Assembly (NCBI GenBank): GCA_021792455.1
Contig: JAJYUP010000009.1
Location: 1-51,954 of the forward strand
DNA from: Actinomycetes bacterium
GTDB taxonomy: Bacteria > Actinomycetota > Thermoleophilia > Solirubrobacterales > Solirubrobacteraceae
Reading direction: 5' to 3'
Length of the DNA stretch: 51,954 bases
A program made the translations under genes and the position numbers. Positions 31,470-39,765 of the stretch are shown piece by piece. Under the pieces are notes generated by a model. It saw nothing but the letters and a program-made list of their open reading frames with translations. It did no database searches and was not told the DNA's origin. Every line of letters starts with the position of its first letter. The stretch's first letter is position 1.

Positions 31470-32843
31470 ATGAGCCCTGAGCAGGGCCTCACCTCCCATC
31501 TTCGTCCAGTCTCTCAGGGCAGATCTCCGATCTTGTCAACGCGCATCCACATCTCAGAGCTCACAGAGCACATCGCCCAGAGTGTCACCGTCTGCGGCTG
31601 GGTGCACGCAGTTCGCGACCAGAAGCGGATGCAGTTCCTCATCCTCAGGGATGCGACGGGCCTGCTCCAGGTCGTGCTCGAGAAGAGCGACCCGCCAAGC
31701 GAGCTCAACCTCGCCCTCTCGGCGCTCACCGTCGAGTCGGCGGTCACAGTCAAAGGGCTCCTCGTCGCCGATCAGCGTGTCAAGCTTCGCGGGATCGAGC
31801 TGCGGCTGCAGGAGCTTCGCGTCGAGTCGGCTGCCGAGCCGGAGCTGCCGGTCAGCCTGGACTCTTCGCTCGAGAAGCGGATCGACTGGCGCTACCTCGA
31901 TCTCAGAAGGCCAGATCGCAGGCTCATCTTCGAAGTGCAGAGCACGGTTGAGCACGCGATGCGAGAGCACTGGCGCAGGGAGGGCTTCATAGAGCTGCAC
32001 ACGCCGAAGCTCATGGGCTCGGCGAGCGAGTCGGGTGCGGAGCTGTTCGAGGTTCGGTACTTCGACAGGACCGCCTATCTCGCCCAGTCCCCCCAGTTCT
32101 ACAAGCAGATGGCGATGGCCGCCGGCTTCGAGAAGGTCTTCGAGATTGGGCCCGTATTCCGGGCCAATCCATCCTTCACCTCTCGCCATGACACCGAGTT
32201 CACGAGCGTTGACGTCGAGATCTCCTGGATCGACTCACACCAGGACGTCATGGAGTTCGAGGAGCGCTGGCTGAGGGACGTCCTGCAGGCCGTCTTCGAT
32301 GCGCACTCCCAGGAGATAGAGCGCAGCTTCGGCGTTCAGGTGATCGTGCCGGCCCTTCCCTTCCCCAGGCTCACCCTCGCGCAGGCGAAGGATCTGCTGC
32401 GTCAGCATCACCATCAGCCACCAGGCGCTGATGACGACCTCGATCCTCCGAGCGAGCGTGCGCTCTCTCAGCTCGTCGAGCGCGAGCAGGGCCACGAGTT
32501 CGTCTTCCTCACCGACTACCCAACGTCGGTCAGGCCCTTCTACCACATGCGCCACCCGCACCAGCAGGAGCTCACGAGGAGCTTCGATCTGCTCTGGCGC
32601 GGCGTTGAGCTCACGACTGGCGCTCAGCGTGAGCACCGACTCGACGTGCTGCGCGCCCAGGCTCTTCAGAAGGGGGTCGACGTTGGGCCGATCTCCTACT
32701 ATCTCGACTTCTTTCGCTACGGTGCGCCGCCTCATGGAGGCTTCGGGTTCGGCCTCACCAGGCTGCTCATGAAGCTGCTCGGCCAGGAGAACGTCCGCGA
32801 GGTCACCTTCCTTTACCGCGGCCCGAACAGGCTGCATCCGTAG
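31470..32843 (+). CDS. aspS: Aspartyl-tRNA synthetase, archaeal / non-discriminating type
   Basis: 457 aa from ATG 31470 (31428 is possible; conserved sequence begins at TRIHISELTEHIAQSVTVCG). N-terminal OB fold (GWVHAVRDQKRMQFLILRDA), then the class II core: YLDLRRPDR, AQSPQFYKQMAMAAGFEKVF, motif 2 FRANPSFTSRHDTEFTSVDV, and motif 3 GGFGFGLTRLLMKLL near the C-terminus. It lacks the large GAD insertion of normal bacterial AspRS, so it belongs to the short archaeal-type group. Such enzymes often also charge tRNA-Asn with Asp, which needs GatCAB. Substrate breadth here is inference. Confidence 0.93.
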   Translation: MSPEQGLTSHLRPVSQGRSPILSTRIHISELTEHIAQSVTVCGWVHAVRDQKRMQFLILRDATGLLQVVLEKSDPPSELNLALSALTVESAVTVKGLLVADQRVKLRGIELRLQELRVESAAEPELPVSLDSSLEKRIDWRYLDLRRPDRRLIFEVQSTVEHAMREHWRREGFIELHTPKLMGSASESGAELFEVRYFDRTAYLAQSPQFYKQMAMAAGFEKVFEIGPVFRANPSFTSRHDTEFTSVDVEISWIDSHQDVMEFEERWLRDVLQAVFDAHSQEIERSFGVQVIVPALPFPRLTLAQAKDLLRQHHHQPPGADDDLDPPSERALSQLVEREQGHEFVFLTDYPTSVRPFYHMRHPHQQELTRSFDLLWRGVELTTGAQREHRLDVLRAQALQKGVDVGPISYYLDFFRYGAPPHGGFGFGLTRLLMKLLGQENVREVTFLYRGPNRLHP

Positions 32844-32921
32844 CTGCTTCAGGCCGCAAATAGCGAGGCGTTTGCACAGTCTGCCCAGCAGGCTGCCGCC
32901 GCAGCTCTATCTTGTCCGCAG

Positions 32922-35063
32922 ATGGCCAAGGACACGGAGAAGCTCATCAGGCAGCTGTCGCTCATCTCCTACCTCATGGCGGAGCGCAGGCCGGTCACCG
33001 CGCATGAGATCAGGCGCGACGTCGAGGGGTACAGCGGCATGAATGAGGACGCGTTCGCCAGGCGCTTCTATGCCGACAGGTCGGAGCTCGAGTCGCTCAA
33101 CATCCACCTCACCGTTGAGCGCCCTGCTGATGGGGGCGCTGAGCAGGAGAACTACTCGCTGCGCTCTCAGAACTTCCATCTTCAGCCCATCGAGTTCACT
33201 GACCAGGAGCTCGCTGCGCTGCAGACCGCGCTCCATCTGCTCGACGGCGAGTTCGCCTACGCCGAGCCGCTCCGCCTCGCCTTGCAGCAGATCACCTGGG
33301 GCAGGCCATCTCCGCTCCGTGCGCCGGAGCAGCTGTCTGTCGCGCTTGGGATCACCGCCTCTGCGGGGGGGCACGAGCTCTCCCACAGGCTCGCCAAGAT
33401 CGAGACGGCGATCTTCAGGAAGAAGAGGATCAGCTTCGACTACTACACGATGGGGCGCGATGAAGTCAGCCACCGCGAAGTCGACCCATATCACCTCCTC
33501 TTCCAAGGGGGGGAGTTCTACCTGCTTGGGTTCTCTCACGAGAGGGGCGCCATCAGGGTCTTCAAGCTCTCCAGGATCCAGGGCAAGGTCTCCTACTCGA
33601 CCAAGTCTGAGCACGACTTCAAGCGCCCTTCTGACTTCGACCCGCGTCAGTACGCCAGCAGGGCTGAGTGGCAGCTTGGCGAGCACAAAGGGGTGGCGGA
33701 GATCCTCATCTCCTCCAGGATCGCCTGGCAGATACAGCGGCACTTCGGGCGATATGGCGACATACGCCCTGCGAGCCCAACGGAGGGCGGGCCTGAAGAC
33801 ATCGTCTTTCTCACCCCCTACGCGTCTGAGAGGAGCATCATCGCGTGGGTGCTTGGCCTCGGAGAGCAGGCCAGGGTGCTCTCCCCGCGCTCGCTTGCTC
33901 GACAGCTTCAAGACAGGCTTCTCTCCCTCCGCGAAGCCCATGCTTCGATGCCCACGCTCGCTTGCCGCGCGCAGGGGCCGCCGTCCCCGCCGAAGGCCCG
34001 CAGACGCGGGGGCGCCCGCGTTTCGGGCGAGAGGGAGGGGCGCCCTGACGCGGTCATCAGGCCTGAGCGATTTGCGAGGCTCGTCACGCTCGCGACCATC
34101 CTCATCGACTCTGGCAGGAAGGGCAGGAGGCTGCCGATCGACGAGGTCTGCCAGGCGCTCCAGCTCACCGTCGAGGAGCTCAAGGAGGACATCGCAGTGC
34201 TCAACGTCGTCAACTTTGGCGGCGGCTCCTACGTCCTCTATGCAGAGATCGACGAGGATGCGCGGGAGATAGAGGTCGACCCTGAGCCGTACAGCGACAA
34301 CTTCGAGCGGCCGGCGAGGCTTCTGCCCGTCGAGGCCAAGGCGCTCATAGCCGCCATCGATCTCATCGGCGAGCACATACCTCAGGGCTCGCTCACCTCC
34401 GCACGCAAGCGCATCGTTCAAGCCCTTGGCGAGGATCCGATGGAGCAGGGACTGCAGGTTGCGCAGCCACCCAGCGACGATTCTCAGATCGCGCCTCAGA
34501 TCTCTGAAGCCATCCTTCACAAGCGCCTCATCCAGCTCGAGTACTACAAGCAGAGCGAGGATCAGATCACGCTCAGGACGGTTGAGCCATATGCGCTCGT
34601 CAACGGCAGGGAGGGCTGGTATGTCGCCTCGTTCGACCCTGGCAAGGGCGCTATGCGCCACTTCAGGCTCGACAGGGTCAAGCGCGTTCAGGTCACGGAT
34701 CAGAGCTTCCAGCCGCGGCGGGAGGTCCACCCCGCCGCGGAGGTGGACGGGTGGATGCGCACTGGTGAGGTTCCCGCCTCTGCCAGCGCGCGCGTGTGGA
34801 TCTCGCCGGAGCGTGCGCGATGGGCGAGGGAGTCGCGGCGGGTGGCAGAAGAGCTGAGCGATGGCTCGCTCGTCGTTGAGCTCAGCTTTGCGGGGATCGA
34901 CTGGCTCGTGAAAGAGATACTCAAGGAAGCGGGGGACGCCGTCGTGCTCGAGCCCCAGCGTGCGCGCCAGGCAGTCCTTCGCGCCACTCAACGACTCCTT
35001 CCCACAGCCGATGCCCCGCCCTCGCATCGCTCTGCGCGGCAGGCTGCATGTGCGAAGGGGTAG
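32922..35063 (+). CDS. Fused PafB-PafC-like WYL-domain transcriptional regulator
   Basis: 713 aa with a duplicated architecture. First half: winged helix (LISYLMAERRPVTAHEIRRD), WYL domain (RISFDYYTMGRDEVSHREVD, PYHLLFQGGEFYLLGF) and WCX region. A Pro/Arg/Gly-rich linker follows (about residues 345-375). Second half: helix-turn-helix (LATILIDSGRKGRRLPIDEV), WYL domain (IQLEYYKQSEDQITLRTVEP, YALVNGREGWYVASF) and WCX region. PafB and PafC are separate proteins in mycobacteria, where they activate a RecA-independent DNA damage response; natural fusions are known in other actinobacteria. A UDG and the Lhr repair helicase lie 8-10 kb downstream. Confidence 0.9.
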   Translation: MAKDTEKLIRQLSLISYLMAERRPVTAHEIRRDVEGYSGMNEDAFARRFYADRSELESLNIHLTVERPADGGAEQENYSLRSQNFHLQPIEFTDQELAALQTALHLLDGEFAYAEPLRLALQQITWGRPSPLRAPEQLSVALGITASAGGHELSHRLAKIETAIFRKKRISFDYYTMGRDEVSHREVDPYHLLFQGGEFYLLGFSHERGAIRVFKLSRIQGKVSYSTKSEHDFKRPSDFDPRQYASRAEWQLGEHKGVAEILISSRIAWQIQRHFGRYGDIRPASPTEGGPEDIVFLTPYASERSIIAWVLGLGEQARVLSPRSLARQLQDRLLSLREAHASMPTLACRAQGPPSPPKARRRGGARVSGEREGRPDAVIRPERFARLVTLATILIDSGRKGRRLPIDEVCQALQLTVEELKEDIAVLNVVNFGGGSYVLYAEIDEDAREIEVDPEPYSDNFERPARLLPVEAKALIAAIDLIGEHIPQGSLTSARKRIVQALGEDPMEQGLQVAQPPSDDSQIAPQISEAILHKRLIQLEYYKQSEDQITLRTVEPYALVNGREGWYVASFDPGKGAMRHFRLDRVKRVQVTDQSFQPRREVHPAAEVDGWMRTGEVPASASARVWISPERARWARESRRVAEELSDGSLVVELSFAGIDWLVKEILKEAGDAVVLEPQRARQAVLRATQRLLPTADAPPSHRSARQAACAKG

Positions 35064-35122
35064 AGCCCGCGGCTTGCGCCGTCTGCCCCCTGCCTGTGCC
35101 GCTAGGCTAGGCTGCTCGGCTC

Positions 35123-36262
35123 ATGGAGCAGCTCAAGGGGCTCATTCTCTCTGGCGGCAAGGGCACGCGCCTCCGCCCGATCACTCACACCAGCGCCAAG
35201 CAGCTCGTGCCTGTCGCCAACAAGCCTGTCCTCTTCTACGGGATAGAGGCGCTCGCCCAGGCGGGGATCGACCAGATCGGGGTCATCATCGCCCCTGAGA
35301 CGGGGGATGAGATCAGAAGTGCCGCTGGCGATGGCTCAGCTTTTCACGTCCATCTCCACTACATAGTCCAGGAGCAGCCGCTTGGCCTCGCCCACGCCGT
35401 GCTCACCGCACAGGAGTTCCTATCGGACAGCCCGTTCGTCATGTACCTTGGCGACAACCTGCTGCAGGGCGGGATCGTCGAGCTCGTCAACTCCTTCAGG
35501 GCGCAGCAGCCCCATGCGCTCATCCTGCTCACGCCTGTCTCAGACCCGAGCAGCTATGGGATTGCGGAGATCGACAGCGGCTCTCCCAGCGATGCTCGCG
35601 ATGTTGGGGGTGGGGCCGACCTGCCGGCCGGCCCTTGCGTGTCTCGCCGTGTCGTCAGGCTCGTCGAGAAGCCACAGGACCCGCAGAGCGACCTCGCGCT
35701 CGTCGGCGTCTACATGTTCTCCAGTGCCATCCATCACGCTGCCCGCGCGATCCGGCCCTCTCGCAGGGGGGAGCTCGAGATCACTGACGCGATCCAGCAC
35801 ATGGTCGACTCCCGCCTCGACGTGCGTGCGCAGATCGTCGAGGGCTGGTGGAAGGACACTGGCCGAGTTCAGGACATGCTCGAAGCGAACCGGCTCGTAC
35901 TCGACAACCTCAGCGCGCGTGTCGAAGGCCAGCTCGTCGACTCCACCGTCGAAGGGCGGGTCGTCATCGAGGAGCACGCCAGCCTTCATCACGTCACCGT
36001 CAGGGGGCCTGCGATCATCGGTGCTCACGCTGTGCTCCGCGACTGCTACATAGGCCCATACACCGCGGTTGGCGAGCGCTGCACCGTCGTTCGCGCTGAG
36101 GTCGAGCATTCGATCCTGCTTCAAGGGGCGTCTGTGTGCGAGCTCGACGGCCGCATCGAGTCGTCTCTGCTTGGTCGCAACGTCACCGTCGGCAGGGGCG
36201 CCCAGCAGCCCAAGGCGTACAGGCTGCTCGTCGGCGACAACTCTCAGATATCCATCCCCTAG
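35123..36262 (+). CDS. rmlA: Glucose-1-phosphate thymidylyltransferase, long RmlA type
   Basis: Makes dTDP-glucose from dTTP and glucose 1-phosphate, the first step to dTDP-rhamnose. 379 aa. The nucleotidyltransferase domain begins LKGLILSGGKGTRLRPITHT with KQLVPVANKPVLFYGIEAL; metal site FVMYLGDNLLQGGI; VEGWWKDTGRVQDMLEANRL. A left-handed beta-helix-like C-terminus (VEGRVVIEEHASLHHVTVRG, AVLRDCYIGPYTAVGERC) marks the long form. About 20 extra residues (near SPSDARDVGGGADLPAGP) lie in a loop before VVRLVEKPQDPQSD. It is followed 6 bp later by rmlD. Confidence 0.95.
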   Translation: MEQLKGLILSGGKGTRLRPITHTSAKQLVPVANKPVLFYGIEALAQAGIDQIGVIIAPETGDEIRSAAGDGSAFHVHLHYIVQEQPLGLAHAVLTAQEFLSDSPFVMYLGDNLLQGGIVELVNSFRAQQPHALILLTPVSDPSSYGIAEIDSGSPSDARDVGGGADLPAGPCVSRRVVRLVEKPQDPQSDLALVGVYMFSSAIHHAARAIRPSRRGELEITDAIQHMVDSRLDVRAQIVEGWWKDTGRVQDMLEANRLVLDNLSARVEGQLVDSTVEGRVVIEEHASLHHVTVRGPAIIGAHAVLRDCYIGPYTAVGERCTVVRAEVEHSILLQGASVCELDGRIESSLLGRNVTVGRGAQQPKAYRLLVGDNSQISIP

Positions 36263-36268
36263 ATTCAG

Positions 36269-37138
36269 ATGAAGCTGCTGATCACTGGAGCCTCTGGGAT
36301 GCTCGCGCGTGACGTTCTCAGCGCAGCCTCTGCTGCCCGGCATCTGCCCGTCTGCTTCTCCCACCGTCAGCTCGACATCACTGATGCCAACCTCGTCCAG
36401 GAGTGCCTCTCACAGCAGCGGCCAGACGCGATCGTCAACTGTGCAGCCTTCACTGACGTCGACGGGGCGCAGAGCCACCCCGACCGGGCCTTTGCCGTCA
36501 ACGCCGCCGGCGCTGCCAACCTCGCCTCTGCCGCCGCCAGCCTCTCCATCCCCATGCTCCACGTCTCCACGGACTACGTCTTTGGCGGCGATCCGCGCAC
36601 TTGCCTCGCTGACTGCCAGCGTCCCTACGTCGAGTCTGACGAGCCTGCCCCTCTCAACGTCTATGGCGAGAGCAAGCTTCGGGGGGAGCGCCTCGTGCTC
36701 GCCGCCTCTGACGAGCATCTCGTCGTTCGCACCTCCTGGCTGTTCGGCGCAGGCGGTGTCAGCTTCGTCTCCAGGATGCTCCAGCTCGCCTCTCAGCGCC
36801 GCGAGCTCCAGGTCGTCGACGACCAGGTTGGCTGCCCAACCTGGACGGGTCACCTCGCGCCTGCACTCATCGACCTGCTGCAGCGCCGCCTCAGCGGGCT
36901 TGTGCATCTCTGCGGGAGCGGCCACGTCTCCTGGCATCGCTTTGCGCAGGAGATCTTCGAGCAGGCCAACTGCCCGTGCCGCCTGCATGCGATCCGCAGC
37001 GATGCGCTTCCCCGCCCTGCGAGGCGGCCTGCATTCTCTGCGCTTCAGTCTGAGCGCGCTGATGTCGTTGCACTGCCCGACTGGCGGGAGGGCCTTGCGT
37101 GCCACCTCGCCGCCGCAGCTGAGATCATCGAGGCATGA
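36269..37138 (+). CDS. rmlD: dTDP-4-dehydrorhamnose reductase
   Basis: Final reduction to dTDP-L-rhamnose. 289 aa extended SDR: KLLITGASGMLARDVLSAAS, AIVNCAAFTDVDGAQSHPDR, AVNAAGAANLA, STDYVFGGD, NVYGESKLRGERLVL with Tyr and Lys, VRTSWLFGAGGVSFVSRML. GHVSWHRFAQEIFEQA is the substrate-side segment. Its stop overlaps a 52-aa ORF (ATGA). The epimerase RmlC is not in the window, so it must be encoded elsewhere for the pathway to work. Confidence 0.95.
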   Translation: MKLLITGASGMLARDVLSAASAARHLPVCFSHRQLDITDANLVQECLSQQRPDAIVNCAAFTDVDGAQSHPDRAFAVNAAGAANLASAAASLSIPMLHVSTDYVFGGDPRTCLADCQRPYVESDEPAPLNVYGESKLRGERLVLAASDEHLVVRTSWLFGAGGVSFVSRMLQLASQRRELQVVDDQVGCPTWTGHLAPALIDLLQRRLSGLVHLCGSGHVSWHRFAQEIFEQANCPCRLHAIRSDALPRPARRPAFSALQSERADVVALPDWREGLACHLAAAAEIIEA

Positions 37139-37293
37139 GCGTTCCTCTCGTCTATCGCGTCGAGATGTCGTGCCTCGCCCATGCCCTCGCCGCGGCCACC
37201 GTCATCGCGGGCGCGGCTGTGATTGCCTGCCCTGCAGCGCGGAGGGCGCGCCTGCACCCTGCCCTCGCCACCTCCACCCTCATCCTCAGATGA
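37135..37293 (+). CDS. Candidate 52-aa membrane peptide between rmlD and rmlB
   Basis: ATG at 37135 overlaps the rmlD stop (ATGA) and the TGA at 37291-37293 overlaps the rmlB ATG (ATGA), giving 4-bp overlaps at both ends. The peptide has one probable membrane helix (LAHALAAATVIAGAAVIACP) followed by a basic stretch (AARRARLHP), predicting N-out/C-in insertion. No family was recognised. It may be a functional small protein, or a bridge whose only role is translational coupling of rmlB. Confidence 0.55.
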   Translation: MSVPLVYRVEMSCLAHALAAATVIAGAAVIACPAARRARLHPALATSTLILR

Positions 37294-38336
37294 AGATTCT
37301 TCTCTGTGGTGGCGCCGGCTTCATCGGCTCGCACTTCGCGACGATCAGGCTGCTTCAGCACAACGACAGCATCGTCGTGCTCGACAAGCTCACCTACGCT
37401 GGGAGACGGCAGAACCTCGCTCACCTCGAGGGCCACCCTTCATTTGCGTTCGTGCACGGAGCGATCGAGTCCCCGAAGGACGTGCAGAGGGCGCTGTCGG
37501 CTCCTGCGAGAGCAGGGGAGCCCCCATTCGATGCGATCGTCAACTTCGCCGCGGAGACGCATGTCGACCGCTCCATCGCCGCTGCCCACGATTTCATCCA
37601 GACCAACCTGCTTGGCACCAACGTGCTTCTCGAAGCTGCCATCCAGCATCGCCTGCGCTATGTCCAGGTCTCCACTGACGAGGTCTATGGATCGATCGAG
37701 GAGGGCACCTTCACAGAGCTCAGCCCGCTGGCCCCCTCCTCGCCCTATGCCGCGAGCAAGGCGGGTGCCGATCTGCTCGTGCTCAGCTGCTGTCACACCC
37801 ACGGGCTTCATGGCAGCATCTGCAGGGGGTCCAACAACTACGGCCCGAGGCAGTACCCGGAGAAGCTCATCCCGCTCATCATCCTCAATGCGCTGCACAA
37901 CGACCCGCTGCCCGTCTATGGGGATGGCCGGCAGGTGCGCAACTGGATTCACGTCACCGATTTTGCCTCTGCGGTTGGGATCGTGCTCGAAGAGGGGGCC
38001 CCTGGAGAGGTCTACAACGCTGGTGGTCCTGACGAGTGCGCCAACATCGATGTCGTCGAGCGCATCGTTGCGCTCACCTCTGCCTCGCCGGACTCCATCG
38101 AACACATCGCTGACAGACCTGGTCACGACCGCCGGTACTCGCTCTCCTCGGAGAAGGTCAGGGCACTTGGCTGGCGGCCTCGGGTTCGCTTCAATCAGGG
38201 TCTTGCGGACACTGTCGCCTGGTATAGGGACAACGTGTCCTGGTGGGAGCCGATCCGCTCTGGGGAGTACCGCGCCTACTATGAGCGGCAGTACGACAAG
38301 CCGCTTCGCTCGGGCCCAGCTCACTCGACTCAGTGA
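37290..38336 (+). CDS. rmlB: dTDP-glucose 4,6-dehydratase
   Basis: Second enzyme of dTDP-rhamnose synthesis, forming dTDP-4-keto-6-deoxyglucose. 348 aa from ATG 37290, exactly at the conserved N-terminus (KILLCGGAGFIGSHFATIRL). Extended SDR landmarks: NFAAETHVDRSIAAAHDFIQ, QVSTDEVYGSIEEGTF with the Thr-Asp-Glu dehydratase triad, SPYAASKAGADLLV with Tyr and Lys, GSNNYGPRQYPEKLIPLIIL, VYGDGRQVRNWIHVTD and YNAGG. The last 15 residues are unconserved. Confidence 0.96.
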   Translation: MKILLCGGAGFIGSHFATIRLLQHNDSIVVLDKLTYAGRRQNLAHLEGHPSFAFVHGAIESPKDVQRALSAPARAGEPPFDAIVNFAAETHVDRSIAAAHDFIQTNLLGTNVLLEAAIQHRLRYVQVSTDEVYGSIEEGTFTELSPLAPSSPYAASKAGADLLVLSCCHTHGLHGSICRGSNNYGPRQYPEKLIPLIILNALHNDPLPVYGDGRQVRNWIHVTDFASAVGIVLEEGAPGEVYNAGGPDECANIDVVERIVALTSASPDSIEHIADRPGHDRRYSLSSEKVRALGWRPRVRFNQGLADTVAWYRDNVSWWEPIRSGEYRAYYERQYDKPLRSGPAHSTQ

Positions 38337-38396
38337 CGCTGGCGCCTCGAGCCCACTGCCGCGCTCAGTCTCGCCAGCCGCCCAGCGTGAGCTCGC

Positions 38397-39017
38397 TCAG
38401 CTCAGTGACGCCAGCTTCCAGTGGCCATCTTCCTTCACCAGGGACAGCGTGCTGTCGCGTTCCTTGCCGGACCAGGTGCTCTTCACCTCAGCGCTCGCGC
38501 TCTTGCCTGCCTTCGAGATGGAGATCGATTCCACCGTCATCGTGAAGGTGTCGACCTGTCGCAGCTGTGTGGTCATCGCCTTCAGGCAGGTGCTGCCGTC
38601 GCGTTCCAAGCGCCTGCTCACAGAGGCGGCGATGTCTTCATCGCAGAGCTTCGCTGGGCTGTTTGCTGTTGCGTTGCTCTCCAGGTTCGAGATCGCCCTC
38701 GCCACTTCGCCCTTTTCGCCTGTGTAGCCGCCGCTGCTCGAGCCTGTGGTGCCGCAGGCGCTCACGCCTGAGGCGATCGCCAGGGCGCCGAGCAGGGCTG
38801 CTGCGCGCCTCCTGCGCAGCGCGCGGCCTGCCCGCCCCACCTCTGACGCTGCTGACTGCGCACCTCTAGACCGCCTCCTGCGCAGCGCGCGGCCTGCCCG
38901 CCCCACGTTCAGGGCTGCTGATCCCGCCGCTGTCGCCCGCCGCAGCCACGGCCGCCTCCCAGCCGCGGTTGCGCTCGCCTCCACGCTTCTCGTCTCGGAT
39001 CCTCTGCTTCGCTTCAT
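38397..39017 (-). CDS. Putative lipoprotein with duplicated basic N-terminus
   Basis: Up to 206 aa. A lipobox-like signal (AAALLGALAIASGVSACGTT; ASGVSA-C) appears only after about 70 residues, so the true start is probably internal. The upstream part contains a 66-bp duplication encoding VGRAGRALRRRR twice. The mature region is a small NTF2/DUF4878-like domain: VARAISNLESNATANSPAKL, LCDEDIAASVSRRLE, VDTFTMTVESISISKAGKSA and the closing DGHWKLASLS. Such lipoproteins are common and uncharacterised in actinobacteria. It converges on rmlB. Confidence 0.75.
   Translation of the reverse strand: MKRSRGSETRSVEASATAAGRRPWLRRATAAGSAALNVGRAGRALRRRRSRGAQSAASEVGRAGRALRRRRAAALLGALAIASGVSACGTTGSSSGGYTGEKGEVARAISNLESNATANSPAKLCDEDIAASVSRRLERDGSTCLKAMTTQLRQVDTFTMTVESISISKAGKSASAEVKSTWSGKERDSTLSLVKEDGHWKLASLS
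38806..38906. repeat. 66-bp-period duplication in the lipoprotein N-terminal region
   Basis: A 35-bp identical block (core ctcctgcgcagcgcgcggcc) at 38806-38840 and 38872-38906, 66 bp apart, in the minus-strand reading frame. Confidence 0.92.
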
Positions 39018-39099
39018 CGCTGTCAGGTTATGCCAGATCGCGCCCTCGGGCGCAGGCGGTTCGTCGCTGCCGTGCGATCTCGGCGGGTCCGCATACGCC

Positions 39100-39131
39100 G
39101 CTCAATCCTTGTCTACAATAATCGTTAGCCT
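39100..39131 (+). promoter_or_regulatory. AT-rich promoter/operator region of the MarR-ClC unit
   Basis: An unusually AT-rich patch for this genome, with nested inverted repeats: TTGTCTACAA (TTGT/ACAA arms), TAATCGTTA, and an ATGCATGCAT palindrome overlapping the start codon. TTGTCT and a TATGCA or TAGCCT could be -35/-10 boxes. Position and symmetry suit autoregulation by the MarR protein just downstream. Confidence 0.5.
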
Positions 39132-39701
39132 ATGCATGCATCATGCCAAGGTCCAAGCGGTCAAGCCCAACCAGCTTCGGATCGTCTGGAGGCTGACTCC
39201 AATTGCGCGCCCCCCGACGGTTCGGAGCATCCTCTCGACTCCCGCGCTCAGGAGGTCATAGAGGCGGCTGTCACCGCCAGCAGGGCTCTCGTCGCACTCG
39301 CGGCCCGCTCGCTTGCGGACTGCGAGCAGGACGTCACGTTGCCGCAGTACCGGCTGCTCGTCGTCCTCGCGACCAGGGGACCGCAGCCTCTCACCTCGAT
39401 TGCCGCTGCGCTTTCGGTCTCGCCGCCGACGGCAAGCCGTATGTGCGACCGTCTCGTCCGCAAGCGTCTCATCAGCCGGCGAGTCCACGCACGTGATCGC
39501 AGGCAGGTTCAGCTCAGGCTCACGCCGCTTGGCAGCGACCTCGTCGACACCGTCACCGCTCACAGGAGGCGGGAGATGGCGATCCTGCTCGAACGCCTGC
39601 CGAGCGAGCGCTACCCGGCGCTCATCGAGGCCTTCCTTCTCTTCGCCGAGGCCGCTGGCGAGCTCGCGCAGACCGACTGGGCGGCTGGGTGGGAGCTCTG
39701 A
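39132..39701 (+). CDS. MarR-family transcriptional regulator
   Basis: 189 aa. The first 40 residues (MHASCQGPS..) are unconserved, so an internal start is possible. Core: TLPQYRLLVVLATRGPQPLT, IAAALSVSPPTASRMCDRLV (recognition helix), KRLISRRVHARDRRQVQLRL with the wing DRR, then the C-terminal dimer helix. The downstream chloride channel gene starts 64 bp later on the same strand, so this regulator probably controls itself and the channel. Confidence 0.9.
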   Translation: MHASCQGPSGQAQPASDRLEADSNCAPPDGSEHPLDSRAQEVIEAAVTASRALVALAARSLADCEQDVTLPQYRLLVVLATRGPQPLTSIAAALSVSPPTASRMCDRLVRKRLISRRVHARDRRQVQLRLTPLGSDLVDTVTAHRRREMAILLERLPSERYPALIEAFLLFAEAAGELAQTDWAAGWEL

Positions 39702-39765
39702 GCGCGCACTCACGCTCGCCCCTCAGGACTCGCCGGCGGCGCGAGAGCTCCGCCCCCAGCCGCTG

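Noticed and set aside
32907-35027. A 706-codon minus-strand frame opposite the PafBC-like gene
   Set aside because: Long only because of GC-rich codon structure on the other strand; the plus-strand frame has clear WYL domains.
35540-35640. rmlA loop insertion as a frameshift
   Set aside because: The reading frame is continuous through the insertion and rejoins the conserved VVRLVEKPQD; it is a loop insertion, not a sequencing error.
36309-37289. A long N-terminal extension of rmlB reading back over rmlD
   Set aside because: The frame is open by chance; the conserved Rossmann start is exactly at ATG 37290 and rmlD occupies the upstream region in another frame.
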